Source of the DNA: Endotrypanum monterogeii | Lineage: Eukaryota > Euglenozoa > Kinetoplastea > Trypanosomatida > Trypanosomatidae | Assembly (NCBI GenBank): GCA_000333855.2 | Contig: CM007316.1 | Coordinates: 297,623-361,622 of the forward strand | DNA length: 64,000 bases | Direction of reading: 5' to 3' | Part shown: piece after piece, positions 11,114-21,528 of the stretch | Layout: every line of letters starts with the position of its first letter | How positions within the stretch are numbered: position 1 is the first letter of the stretch | The notes under the pieces: model-generated | What the model was told of the DNA's origin: nothing | The model's database searches: none | What the model saw: the letters and a program-made list of their open reading frames with translations, nothing else | Program-made: the position numbers and the translations under genes

Positions 11114-12067
11114 AAACGCTGAATTTTTTTTTTTTTGGCGAAAGGGGGTGTTTTTTTTTTTCAAATTTTCGATCAATGAGACCTTCCTTAACGCTACGGG
11201 GGAGGTGTGGTGGCTCTACATACGGACACAGGATATGAGGGTCGAGTGCCACAAGGCCGTGCTCGGGCTCAGTGATAGGTATTTGTAATTAGTTCTCGAC
11301 TGCACGTTGTGAGCTTTGGTCCCAGTCGATACCTCTCGATGCTGTTGCTGCGGATATCATTGATAGGGTGTAGCTGTTTCTTTTTTTTTTTCCGTGGGTG
11401 TCCTTTTTGTTTTTTTTTTCCTAAGGAGGGGACCCCTTTGTAGCTAGCAAGCGGGGCCTACTAGAGTTGGCCCGCTTATGTGGACGACGACGACGGCGCA
11501 ACACGACGCTTACTTTCAGACGGCCAAATGCAGTGACTGTTCCACTAAAGTTGTGTGGAGATTTTAATTAATGTTCACGTAAACAAACAAAAGCAAGCGA
11601 ACAAACAAAAAGAAAATGGACCCGAACTGCTAATCGCCTTCTCGCTTTGCAAAGTGTCGGCCTGCTCTGGCTTTGCTCCGGTTTTGCGAGTGCGCGCGAC
11701 GTGTCAGGGGCCTCCCGGTGCTTGCCATGTCTTTGGATGCACAGCACTAGAGGCACATATGTTTATCGTCGTCGTCATCTCTACTTCTCTTTTTCTCGCG
11801 GAGTGCTCAAGTAGAGTGCGTTGGGGAGGACATACGAAATGAGTCATGTTAACTCGGGAGGTGCTATTTTTGTTTTGTTCCAATAAAGTACGATACGCAT
11901 ACCTCACCATGTTCCTCGACAGGTATGGCATTCCGCCGCTTCCTCACATCATTCTGTTATGCCCACCTACCCTGCCTTCTTTGCCTATATGACGACACGC
12001 TAAATATGATCAAGCTCGGGATTCCTACACGGGGTCAACTGACACCGACATATAAACCCATACGGCT
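11114..12067. other. Spacer between the RNA-binding protein and the TFIIE-alpha-like gene
   Basis: No gene is supported. It contains several T-tracts (11125-11160, 11380-11420) and otherwise mixed sequence. It should hold the 3' UTR of the four-RRM gene and the short 5' UTR of the next gene. Confidence 0.6.
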
Positions 12068-13750
12068 ATGGATGTGGGTTGTTCGCTGGAGCAGGCGTGG
12101 GACCCGTCCGCTCCGGGTGCTGGTGCGCTTCGCGCTACGGCCATTGCGCAGCTCTATTTTCGCATGACAAGCCATCATCCGCTGACTATTTTGATTGTCG
12201 ACGCCATGTGTCTAGTCTTCGGTGCGAACGGTGCAACGGTGCAAGAGCTAGTGAACTACTTGGGGATTACAGAAGATCGTGTGATGTTTGGTCTTGAAGG
12301 TATTCCTATAGGGATGCGGTGTACAGCGCGGCAGCTGGAATGCGAGGGCTCACTGGTCGGAGCTGCTCCAGATCCTGTGGTGGATGATGATGCGCTGCAG
12401 CGAGACCGACGCGCTGGCACCACCGACGCATCCTCAAAGGAGACTCGATACTATTTGAACTACAAGCGCATGTTGCCCCTCGTGTACGCGCACGTGACGC
12501 GTCTGCTGCTGTCTGCATGCGTGACAGACGTGCCTCCATGCCGGTATGTGGAGTCCGTGAAGCAGGCACAGCTAGCTGTGTATCAGAAATCTGACACAAG
12601 CATCGCTCACGCATTCTTCTGCTCTGCTCATCCGCCCCAGGCAGAGGGGACGCAGGGGGTTAACGGTGTCGTAGGCTCGTTCGAGAAAAGCACCGGTGAT
12701 CACGTCGATGTCTCCGAGGCGATGCAGCGCAAAAGCGCGATTCGGGGTGTCCCATGTCTCGGCTGCTCCTGCTATTTCCTTGTAGAGGAGTTTTCTGAGA
12801 CGCTCATCCGTTGCCCGCGGTGTGGCAAGGACAGTCTGAGCCTATGTCTTCACGTAATCCAGGCGCAGCTAAATGCACATTTGGCGGAGAAGCAGACACT
12901 CGTGACTCTGTTACCTCCTGTACGACACGTGTGGAAGGGTATCATGGCGCGTGAAATGGCACAGGCGTCACGGGTTTTGGCTCAACCGTCTCCTCCTACG
13001 ACGTCGGCAGACAAGCCGCAGGCTCATTCCGCCGCTGCCGTGTCGCCCCCGCGGGGGGTTCAGTTGAAGTGTACCCTCGCTGGCGACCCGTTTCTCTTCC
13101 AGCAGGCGCTGGCGTTCATGTCGCTTTATCGTACGCGCTTTGCGTCTGTAAACGATGCGCCGAGTGTGGTGGATGTGCAAGAAATTCTCACTGAGCAGGA
13201 GTATGGAGACAGGCGCCGCGGCCGCGCGTCGGTAGCTGATCAGTTTCGCTCCCGCCACCGTCATGCTGCATCAGTGCAAGTGCAACTCATATCCCAGCAA
13301 GATATCGACGTCGCACGGCGGCAGGAGAGTCACCAGAAGCTGCTGAAGCGAGCGATGCTGCCACCTTGGTTGCGTCACACCACCGTTTTGAATGATCTCG
13401 GTGGCGTTCACAAGTACACCAGCACCGATGATGGTACCTCTGCTGCTCCAGAGGCTGACATGAGCATGACATCGGTGCCGTGGAAAGCAGAGAGCGTGCA
13501 ATATACCCACGATGCCAAAGGACATGTGCCCACAGGAGGTGCAGTCTGGGGGGGACAGAGCTGCATCACAGGTTCTCCCGTCGCAGCGGTGCCACCACAA
13601 AAACGACTGAGGTCCGAGGCAGACTCTAATGCCCAAACGGAAGTGACGCGTGCCGCTTCGTTTATCGCAGCCCATTACTACAATGACGAGTTTGATGCAG
13701 TGGTGCTGCCGCACTCGCGTCGCTCGCGAACAAGGAAAAACAAAACGTGA
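12068..13750 (+). CDS. TFIIE alpha-like protein (winged helix plus zinc ribbon)
   Basis: The protein has 560 residues from the ATG at 12068. Residues about 34-95 read as a winged helix (hydrophobic helix LTILIVDAMCLVF, then VQELVNYLGI, then a basic MRCTARQ strand). This order matches the N-terminal extended winged helix of TFIIE alpha. Residues 127-146 (YYLNYKRMLPLVYAHVTRLL) match the conserved YYxxNYxxLVxVVxxKL helix of that family. A C4 zinc ribbon follows with C230/C233 and C249/C252, then a helix ending in LLPPVRHVWKGI where TFIIE alpha has the segment after its ribbon. The C-terminal half is low complexity and basic, with a final RRSRTRKNK that may be a nuclear signal. Domain order is seen; the assignment to RNA polymerase II initiation (probably at spliced-leader RNA promoters) is inferred. 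Another wHTH/zinc-ribbon protein is possible. Confidence 0.68.
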   Translation: MDVGCSLEQAWDPSAPGAGALRATAIAQLYFRMTSHHPLTILIVDAMCLVFGANGATVQELVNYLGITEDRVMFGLEGIPIGMRCTARQLECEGSLVGAAPDPVVDDDALQRDRRAGTTDASSKETRYYLNYKRMLPLVYAHVTRLLLSACVTDVPPCRYVESVKQAQLAVYQKSDTSIAHAFFCSAHPPQAEGTQGVNGVVGSFEKSTGDHVDVSEAMQRKSAIRGVPCLGCSCYFLVEEFSETLIRCPRCGKDSLSLCLHVIQAQLNAHLAEKQTLVTLLPPVRHVWKGIMAREMAQASRVLAQPSPPTTSADKPQAHSAAAVSPPRGVQLKCTLAGDPFLFQQALAFMSLYRTRFASVNDAPSVVDVQEILTEQEYGDRRRGRASVADQFRSRHRHAASVQVQLISQQDIDVARRQESHQKLLKRAMLPPWLRHTTVLNDLGGVHKYTSTDDGTSAAPEADMSMTSVPWKAESVQYTHDAKGHVPTGGAVWGGQSCITGSPVAAVPPQKRLRSEADSNAQTEVTRAASFIAAHYYNDEFDAVVLPHSRRSRTRKNKT

Positions 13751-14926
13751 GAAGAAGGAGGAGGGGGGTGCATAGCAACCAGAGAAAGTCTGAGAAACGC
13801 TTCAAATATTATGATTGTCAAATATATATTGAGTCAGCGTCCGCCTTGTAATTCACATCCACTCGTCGCACAGGTTTTTTTTTTTCCGCGTTGTCCCTCA
13901 TCTAATTTCGGTCGTTACCAGCGTAATAATCAAAGGGGGAAGATTGAGGATGAGTGGGGGCGTATGTCACTGCTGCTGGCGAGGACACTCCTATGATATG
14001 CAAGGGCCACTGCTATGCGCAAAGGAAAAAAAAAGCGGTACACGCTGTGACTAGAGCTTATATTGATATATTTTCTCTTAATTAGCGTATCCACGCGCAT
14101 GTTCGTATTCCTGCTCAATCCGACCATGCGTGATGCGCACCTTTCAGGGTTTGAACGATAAGCCTTCGAACTCCGAAAATTGAGGGTACTGGGCAGGGCA
14201 TGCCCTAGTCAACCTCGTGCCACTGCCCGAGTTGCAATTCAATAATACAGGAAAATGATACGCCCTTCCCCTCTTGTTACCCCCGGCTGGTCGTGCATCA
14301 TGCGTGATCACTTGCGATGCGGTAGCCTCTTGGGCATTAGGAAAGGAATGTACTTCCCACCCGTGCTGCAAGGACATGATAATTTTGTCTTATTGCTGTA
14401 TTTCTCTGTCTCTGTCTCTCTCTCTTCACCTTACCCTCGAGTTTCGTATCACACGGTCAATATGTGCATTGCCCAATCAGGAATACGTGGCGCTTGCGCC
14501 AGCCGTCCGACTTCTACGTATCGCAGCGGCGCTGCTTTATGAGAAATGACTCTGATCAACACCGCGCCCTACTTTCATGTTGCTTTGCACACTGCTGTAG
14601 TTCAGCGCATTCTTTAGTCCTTTTCCGTGTAGATCCCCTCCCCTTCCCGGCCTGGTGCACCACTCGATCTTCCCTCCCACTCTCTCTCAAGGAAACACGT
14701 TCCATGAAACATGTGCATCCAATCATGCAGGCGAACAACGCGGTACACATGAGGCCAGAGAGTGATCCTGAAGCATACATGAGATTAAAGCACATCTCTC
14801 TACTTGTTGCCACACTCGTGTAAGGTGTATCATCATCTTTCTCAAGTATGGATCACGCTTGCCGAGGACTGTGCATGTGTGGGACGCCCTTTGGGGGCAA
14901 TCGTGTATCACAGTTGCATGTATACC

Positions 14927-14972
<46 letters not shown>
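14927..14972. repeat. Compound (CA)n(TA)n microsatellite
   Basis: About ten CA units run straight into about thirteen TA units. A second (TA)n tract lies at 15184-15208. Confidence 0.9.
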
Positions 14973-15860
14973 CGTCGTAGTATACGTCTGTGAGGGTGCG
15001 TTGAACCTTACGGTAATGCCCCTTTTCATGGGCATGTTTTCCTTGAACACTTGCACCCTGCTGTTTCATTTGTTTTTTTTTCCTACAAAAAGTTTATAAA
15101 CCGCCCACCTGTACTTTTTTTTTTCCCATCATGTGCCCATGTGTCGGTGTACATGGGGTGTGAAGCCAATCTTTCAAGCATGCATATATATATATATATA
15201 TATATATAAATATGCGTGAGCTGCACCCATAGGGAGAAAAAGAAAAGTGAGAGCTTCAGTCAAAGCGAATGCGGGCCGTTTTCTTGGAGTGGATTGTGCC
15301 TCTGGCAGCAAACATCGGTTATCATCGTAGATGTGTCTCTCTCTCTGTGTGTGTGTGTGTGCGTGAGCCAATGCGTACCGGGAGAGGGTTAACCCCAAAC
15401 CTGGACGGAGAACCACGCGGCAGGAAATACTGCGCCTCTTATTCATCTGCGCATCTCTTTTTCTGAAAGAATGGAGTGGAGAGGGGGTTGGTAAGCAAAC
15501 ACTACTGCAGGAGCTCAGTGAAAGGGTCTTTCCAATTGGACACACCCTCAGACACAAAAGTACGCTCGTACACAACCCGATGTTAATTTTCATTTCGCTA
15601 GCGGCGTAGGTGACATTGTTTTCTCCGCACCAGGCGACTACCCTTTGCTCTTTTTTTTTCTATCTTCTGGTAGTCCCATCGCACGTGCCACGCACACACC
15701 CATACACACACACAAAAAAAAAAAAAAGGAGGGAGCAATCGTGAGAGCAAGTTGCCCAATTATCCGCTGAAAAGGGCACTCGACAAAAAAAATCACCGAC
15801 TACATAACATTACTAACAAGAGTGGTCCTTCACTCAAGCGGTGCCAGCCTCATCTTACAG

Positions 15861-15878
15861 TTTTCCTTCCCTCATCAG
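15861..15878 (+). promoter_or_regulatory. Predicted trans-splice acceptor for PheRS alpha
   Basis: The pyrimidine tract TTTTCCTTCCCTCATCAG ends at an AG at 15877-15878, leaving a 24-nt 5' UTR before the ATG at 15903. Predicted from pattern only. Confidence 0.45.
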
Positions 15879-15902
15879 TATTAGCTGCTACTCACTGAAA
15901 TC

Positions 15903-17402
15903 ATGGAGCAGGCAACTATCGAGGCAACCATTCTCAAGGCCCTCTCGAGTACCGAGCGGGTGCTTTCGACGGATGTGGCGGAGGCAATCAAGGTCGATCA
16001 TCAGGATGTCGTAGGAGCCGGAAAGTCTCTGGAGGCGGACAGCTATATCAGATCGACTATGGAGCAAAAGACGGTACTGAAGCTTTCTAATGAGGCGAAG
16101 CAAATCTTGGCGAACGGTAGCCCCGAGTACCTCGCCTGGACTCTGCTTAAAGATGGAAAGATGAATCAAGAGGAGATATCCAGCAAAATTGGCAGAGAGG
16201 CGATGGGGGTTGCGTTGGCGAATGGCATCAAGTCAAAAATGTTCATGTCGACAAAGGCTGAGGGAAAGGTGTTCCTACAGCGCCTGCCAGGCTCAGACGA
16301 CGTAGTGGATTCCGTTCGCGAGTTACTACGGCACGCTGAGACGGGGTCGGCGCAGCTTGACGCCAAGGCGCTGGAGACGCTGAAGAAGCGGAAGCTCGCC
16401 TTGATGGAGGTGAGGAAAATTTTTCTTTACACTAGGGGAACAGCGTACGCCCCGGAGCGCGCTGCGAAGGCAGTGGGTGATCTGACGCGGGAAATGCTAG
16501 CCGACGGATCATGGAAAAACAAGCAGTTCAAGGAGTACAACTTCGCTGCTCAGGGTGTCGAAGTCAGTGGTGGTGCGCTACACCCGCTATTAAAGGTGCG
16601 CCAGGAATTCCGCGAGATTCTGATGGAGCTCGGATTCCAGGAGATGAACACTCAGCACTGGGCTGAGGTCTCCTTCTGGAACTTTGACTCGCTCTTCATT
16701 CCCCAACAGCACCCTGCGCGGGATCTCCAAGACACGTTTTTTCTCTCCAAGCCGGAGACTTCGCAGGTCAGCGACGTCGAGTACCTGGAACGCGTCAAGG
16801 CGCAACACGAGGAGCACTTCCGCACCCCGTGGAAGCTCGAGGAGGCAAGCCGCAATGTGCTCCGTACCCACACCACCGGTTCGTCCGCGTTTGTGTTGAA
16901 AAATCTCGCCCAACTTGCGAGTCGCACGCCGGATGGAAAGCTCCAGTTCCGCCCCGGTCGATATTACAGCATTGACCGCGTGTTCCGAAACGAGGAGATG
17001 GATCGCACTCACCTGTGTGAGTTTCACCAGGTCGAGGGCTTCGTGATCGATCGAGATATTTCTCTGGCTAAAATGATGCATACCTTCGACTCCTTCTTCC
17101 GTCGTATTGGGGTCTCGAGGCTGCGCTTCAAGCCGGCCTTCAACCCGTACACCGAGCCCTCGATGGAGATTTTTGGCTTCCACACCGGTCTGAACAAGTG
17201 GATCGAGGTGGGCAACAGCGGTCTCTTCCGACCGGAGCTGCTTCGCCCAATGGGTTTTGACGACGATGTGGCGGTGATGGCCTGGGGCCTCTCGCTGGAG
17301 AGGCCGACTATGATCAAGTACGGTATCAACAACATCCACGAGCTCTTCGGCCATCGCGTCGACATTCGTTTTATCAAGCGTGCCGCCATTGCCCGCTACT
17401 AG
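15903..17402 (+). CDS. FARSA: Cytosolic phenylalanyl-tRNA synthetase alpha subunit
   Basis: The protein has 499 residues from the ATG at 15903, close to the usual eukaryotic length of about 500. It is the catalytic subunit of the alpha2beta2 class II synthetase that charges tRNA-Phe. The N-terminal 200 residues show the winged-helix region of eukaryotic alpha subunits. The catalytic core follows, with motif 2 beginning FRNEEMDRTHLCEFHQVEGF at residue 361 and motif 3 GLSLERPTMIKYGINNIHEL near residue 462. The substrate-site segment LRTHTTGSSAF is also present. The C-terminus (HELFGHRVDIRFIKRA) is typical. There are no insertions or defects. The beta subunit gene is not in this window. Confidence 0.97.
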   Translation: MEQATIEATILKALSSTERVLSTDVAEAIKVDHQDVVGAGKSLEADSYIRSTMEQKTVLKLSNEAKQILANGSPEYLAWTLLKDGKMNQEEISSKIGREAMGVALANGIKSKMFMSTKAEGKVFLQRLPGSDDVVDSVRELLRHAETGSAQLDAKALETLKKRKLALMEVRKIFLYTRGTAYAPERAAKAVGDLTREMLADGSWKNKQFKEYNFAAQGVEVSGGALHPLLKVRQEFREILMELGFQEMNTQHWAEVSFWNFDSLFIPQQHPARDLQDTFFLSKPETSQVSDVEYLERVKAQHEEHFRTPWKLEEASRNVLRTHTTGSSAFVLKNLAQLASRTPDGKLQFRPGRYYSIDRVFRNEEMDRTHLCEFHQVEGFVIDRDISLAKMMHTFDSFFRRIGVSRLRFKPAFNPYTEPSMEIFGFHTGLNKWIEVGNSGLFRPELLRPMGFDDDVAVMAWGLSLERPTMIKYGINNIHELFGHRVDIRFIKRAAIARY

Positions 17403-17923
17403 ACCTGAATAGCGGTATTACGGGGAGGTGCGCGCTGCTCTTGCGGGATGCTTCCGGCGCATCTTATGTGCCGCCGGTGGGAGGAAAGGGGGCGGTGTAG
17501 TATCTTCTCTTGTTGTCTCTTGGGGAGAGATCTTGCAACTACCCCTCTTGGGCATGGCGTGTTGATTTTATATTGTTTGGTGGGGAAGGTGTGGATCGCC
17601 TACTCTTCTCGCTTTCTGCAAGTTTCTAGGTCATTCGCACAGCGGTAGGTAGAGCTTTGGCTAAACAAGGCGACACGAACCTTTTTTTTTCTTTTGTGTG
17701 TGTGCGTATACAGTTTAATACACATGTCCTCCAGCTTGTCATCATCACACACGCATGCCAACATGTTTTAAAAATCAGGGACTCCGTGCCCCCTCGGGGC
17801 TCTCTTCGTCACGCATCGAGACACTCATGTGTGCTTGCATGCAGTGTCTAACAACTTCTCCTACCGCTCCTTTGACGACTTGATGCTCTTTTTTTGCCAT
17901 GTCATGCATCTTTTTTTTTTTTT

Positions 17924-17925
<2 letters not shown>

Positions 17926-17956
<31 letters not shown>
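17926..17956. repeat. (TG)n microsatellite after a T-tract
   Basis: About fifteen GT/TG units directly follow a run of 14 T. It lies in the probable 3' UTR of PheRS alpha. Confidence 0.9.
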
Positions 17957-17959
<3 letters not shown>

Positions 17960-19369
17960 ACCCAGAGTAATCTTGGGCACGGGTAACGCAGTCTTGACAA
18001 CAAAGGCTGCTTCGCGCCGATCTCTCAATTCTCCCACACGAGGAAAACAGATGAGGTGTGAAGGCGCGCGTGGACACCGATATTGCGTCTTTGTGTAATA
18101 TCTGCATGCGACTGCCCATTTCCTTTTTTTTTTCTCTCGTCCTTCGCGTTTTCTCTCCGTCTTGTCTTTCATCTTGCACGAGTGAGAGGTGGAGTGGATC
18201 GAGCACGTAGCGGGCAAAGGTGTGAGCCTTGTGAATACTGAGGCGGGGCGGGCGGACGCATACCAGTGCACGTGAGAGAGCGAGCGGCACTCTTTTGTCT
18301 TTCTTACCAATTCCAATCCCTCTCGGTCATTGTTCCTGCTACAGCGATGGAGGCTTTGTGTTGGGGGATGTACGGGTATCTCTCTCTTCCTTCGACACAT
18401 TTCCCTGCGTACAAATGTAGGCATCCCCTCATAAGTATCAGTGAGTTGCTGCGCCTCTCAGCCGTGATGATGATAGTTACGTCTGCGCTGGTGTGTAGCA
18501 ACACCGCTTTGTCACCTTTTTATATTTCGTATTGGCGATATATATGTTGAGTGTGTCACACAGTGCGCTCTCTTCCCTCCTTTTTCCCCTCTTTCCCTAC
18601 TTGACTCACGAGGGGAGAGGGCTCGTCTTCTTTAAAATTGATTCTTCAATCTAAAGAGTTGGCATATCCCGCATTCCAAAGCTTAAAGACGAAAAGAAGC
18701 AAAAAATTTAAAAAAAAAGTTCACTCACTTGTGCAGGGAAAGTTAGCTGCCGAAAGGCCGTCTGCGGATAGGTTCCGTTTATTCTTGTGGTGCAATCACA
18801 GCAGATGCAGTGTGTGGGTGTATGTATGTCTGTGTGTGTGTATATGTTGGGAGAAGAAAAGGTGTGATGTGAGGATTTGGAATGACCACAGGCTCTGCTA
18901 ACCACTGCCATGCATAACATTTAAAACATTTTCTACGGTACCTTCGTCTTGTGCGGCACAGGTCTTTCTTTCCCGCAGCAGACTTTGACTTCCCCCTCGC
19001 GTTGACCCTCCCTCTGTGCCACAAAGCGTTATTGTTGCACTAGTCTCTTTCGACTCCCTCATGGACCGCGTGCACCAGGTAAGCAGAATACCGCAGTATG
19101 AGAAGTTATTCTGCTTATTGCCCTCCTCGTCTTCCCCCCTTCCTATGCTTTCGGTCTTCGCCTCACTCTATTTCCGACAATCTCCCCTCCCCGTATATCT
19201 TTTCCTTCATGCGATTTCTTGTTACCCGGTGCTTCTACGGTACTTCACATTAATGTGCACGAATCGTGGTGGACGTTTATCATCTCGCGCTACCCACCGC
19301 ATCCACATTACATCATTCGTTTGTGTTGCCCTACTTGCTTTCTTTGGGGTCGGGTGGGGACATTATCCT

Positions 19370-19475
19370 GGCGACGCATCTCGCCGTCTCTCTCTCGTTT
19401 CCGCTTTTTCTGCGTCTCCGCGTGTGCGCTGCTCCCCTCCGATCACTGGGTATATGCATTTCATCATATTTGAAG
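19370..19475 (+). promoter_or_regulatory. Predicted pyrimidine tract and trans-splice acceptor for eL20
   Basis: A C/T-rich tract from about 19376 to 19442 is followed by the AG at 19474-19475, 46 nt before the ATG. This is a pattern-based prediction; a nearer AG is also possible. Confidence 0.35.
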
Positions 19476-19520
19476 GTGAGGAACAGCAATAGTGCGTGAA
19501 CGAACACACTCAAAGAAACA

Positions 19521-20060
19521 ATGGTCAAGCCGCACCTCCGCCACTACCAGGTCGTGGGCCGCGAGTCCCCCTCGGAGAAGAACCCCGAGCCCACTGTCTA
19601 CAAGTTCGAGGTGTTCGCCCCGAACTTCGTCGTCGCCAAAAGCCGCTTTTGGCGCATGATGAAGATCAAGAACAAGATCAAGGCCACCCACGGTGATGTG
19701 CTCTCTTGCAAGGCCCTGAAGGACGCGAAGCTGTCGGCGCGCAACTACCTTGTCGACATCGCGTACTACAGCCAGCGTTGCGGGTACACACGCATGGTCA
19801 AGGAGTTCCGTGACGTCTCCAAGACCGGTGCCGTGAGCCAGGCCTACCACGACCTGGCTTCCCGCCACCGCGCCCGCTACCACAACATCGAGGTGCTGTG
19901 CGTGAAAAGCATTCCAGACCACGAGGTGAAGCACCTGAGCATTTCTCAGTACCACGCCCCGAACCTGTCCTTCCCGCTCCTGCAGCGCCGCCAGAAGGCG
20001 GCCCGCAAGGACCGTGCCATCTTCGTCAAGAAGAACACGAAGCGCGCTGTGGTGGCATGA
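19521..20060 (+). CDS. RPL18A: 60S ribosomal protein eL20 (L18a)
   Basis: The protein has 179 residues, the normal length for eukaryotic L18a. It begins MVKPHLRHYQVVGR and carries the family hallmarks YKFEVFAPNFVVAKSRFW, then CGYTRMVKEFRDVS and RHRARYHNIEVLCVKSI. It ends in a basic tail (KDRAIFVKKNTKRAVVA). It is a structural component of the large subunit at the interface with 5S rRNA and the central region. Codon use is strongly GC-ending (AAG, CGC, GTC), more so than its neighbours, as expected for a highly expressed gene. The start is the first ATG and matches the family. Confidence 0.98.
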   Translation: MVKPHLRHYQVVGRESPSEKNPEPTVYKFEVFAPNFVVAKSRFWRMMKIKNKIKATHGDVLSCKALKDAKLSARNYLVDIAYYSQRCGYTRMVKEFRDVSKTGAVSQAYHDLASRHRARYHNIEVLCVKSIPDHEVKHLSISQYHAPNLSFPLLQRRQKAARKDRAIFVKKNTKRAVVA

Positions 20061-20531
20061 GAAACGGGATAGTAGACCTCTATTTCTGGTCGCGGTGGTA
20101 CATGCGCTGTAGCAGAAAAGATGCGCGCGTACGGATGTGTGCTCGCCGTTTCACTTTTCTGTATTTCTGCATCAGTTCTACCTTCGCCCTGTCTGTCTTC
20201 GTTCATGTGAGTGCGTCTCGTGCGCTTGTACCATTCGCGGTTCCACACACACGATTCCTCTAACCTGATTTCCTCTTTTTTTTTCTGCCGTTTCTCTTTT
20301 CGTTTCGTAAAATTCACTTCTGAAGAAAAAAAAAGCAGTCGCATTCACCGACCGGGCATCGTCGTCTCCCCTTCCGGCGGTTCCGCGTCATGGAGATTCA
20401 TCAGCTGCGCGGGTGGTTCTTGTGCTTTCCCTGGTATCACGCATGAAGCGCGCGCTGAGTATGCAAGTCTCGTGAGCGAGAAGGGCTGGTAGTTTCTCCA
20501 CACTGGCGCGGTACGGCAGAGGTAAAGCCCA

Positions 20532-20627
20532 CAGAAGGTAGGCTCTGCCCCCCCCCCCCTCCGTCCACCTTCTGGGTGGTGAGGGACGGAAGATGGGAGA
20601 TGATACCTCAAGCAACGACTTGAGGTA
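20532..20627. repeat. Cluster of inverted repeats (hairpins) in a spacer
   Basis: TACCTCAAG at 20604-20612 pairs perfectly with CTTGAGGTA at 20619-20627 (6-nt loop). Just upstream, TCCGTCC at 20560-20566 can pair with GGACGGA at 20584-20590. Alternatively CAGAAGGT at 20532-20539 can pair with ACCTTCTG at 20567-20574, giving two competing folds. It lies in the probable 3' UTR of eL20. Confidence 0.7.
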
Positions 20628-21022
20628 GGTGAAGGGATTTGCGCCTCGTATGTCCGGAATGACACTTCTGGTGCATTTCTTTTCAGCTGTGGTGCTAAAA
20701 AAGCTAACACTCCAGTCGTAGAAAGAGAAGCGCCGCATGACGAGGGGCGGATGGAACGCCACACTCACTTACCTGCATACGTCGAGGTGTTGCTGCGCTT
20801 CTTTCTTTCTACCCTTTTCCCGCGCTCAGAACGTTCATGTGGATTTTCATTATCTCTTCCTGCTTTTTTTTTTTGTGTGTTGATTCACATTCAACACCCG
20901 TCTGCGGTCTCTGTCTTACCCCCCCCCCCCCACCAAACACACACACACACACATTTCTATGCTGTGTGTCAATCCATTGAGGAAAGGGGATACCCAAAAT
21001 AATCGAAGGCACGCTCAGACAT

Positions 21023-21045
21023 TATATATATATATATATATATAT
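21023..21045. repeat. (TA)n microsatellite
   Basis: About eleven TA units in the spacer upstream of the cytidylyltransferase gene. Confidence 0.9.
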
Positions 21046-21528
21046 ACATATATATGTATTGATATTTATATCATTGATCTGCGGCCTAGTGGTCGTTGAA
21101 TTTTTCTTGATCGCCCTTTTTTGTTTTTTTGTCTGTGTTTGCTCCTTCTTTTACCGATTCATATTACTACATACTTTTTTGGTTTTACTTGACACGCAGT
21201 GCTGAGATCATTCACACTGCCTCCTTGACGTGGGTGATCCTTATCTATCTCTTCTCCCCTCATTGAGCGCACCATTGGCGGTGAAATCTCTAAGGTGTCC
21301 TCCTCTTCCTTCTCCTCGTCCTTTGGAGAGACTTTTGTGCTCAGCGCTAGCCAGCGCTTCTCCACCCGGCTTGCACCCTGGCGCAACGCAGGAGGTAATA
21401 GGAGCTTCGCGTTCACACGTCCTGCGTTGTCGTGTCCACAAAAGCGCCGAGGACCTCCTTTACTTCAGCCAAACTCTCTGTTGATTTCGACTTGTGCGGC
21501 ACGCAGTTATTTCACTGAAGCCATCAAT

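Larger units (their letters stand above)
13751..15902. other. Spacer upstream of the PheRS alpha gene
   Basis: No gene is supported. It holds a 12-bp perfect palindrome AGGGCATGCCCT at 14195-14206, a (CA)n(TA)n tract at 14927-14972 and a (TA)n tract at 15184-15208. The segment 14140-14330 is less pyrimidine-biased than its surroundings but has no coding signature. It should contain the 3' UTR of the TFIIE alpha-like gene and the 5' UTR of PheRS alpha. Confidence 0.6.
17403..19520. other. Spacer between PheRS alpha and eL20
   Basis: No gene is supported. It contains a T14 tract followed by (TG)n at 17926-17956, other T-tracts and mixed sequence. The last 400 bases before eL20 are strongly pyrimidine-rich. 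Confidence 0.6.
20061..21528. other. Spacer between eL20 and ethanolamine-phosphate cytidylyltransferase
   Basis: No gene is supported. Positions about 20335-20770 are GC-rich, not pyrimidine-biased, and contain two strong hairpins. A C-run with a CA repeat lies near 20920-20953 and a (TA)n tract at 21023-21045. The frame of the next gene is open without an ATG from 21238 to 21528. Confidence 0.6.

Noticed and set aside
10647..11252. 201-codon minus-strand frame
   Set aside because: Antisense shadow of the C-terminal part of the four-RRM protein.
16590..17354. 254-codon minus-strand frame
   Set aside because: Antisense shadow of the PheRS alpha gene caused by GC-ending codons.
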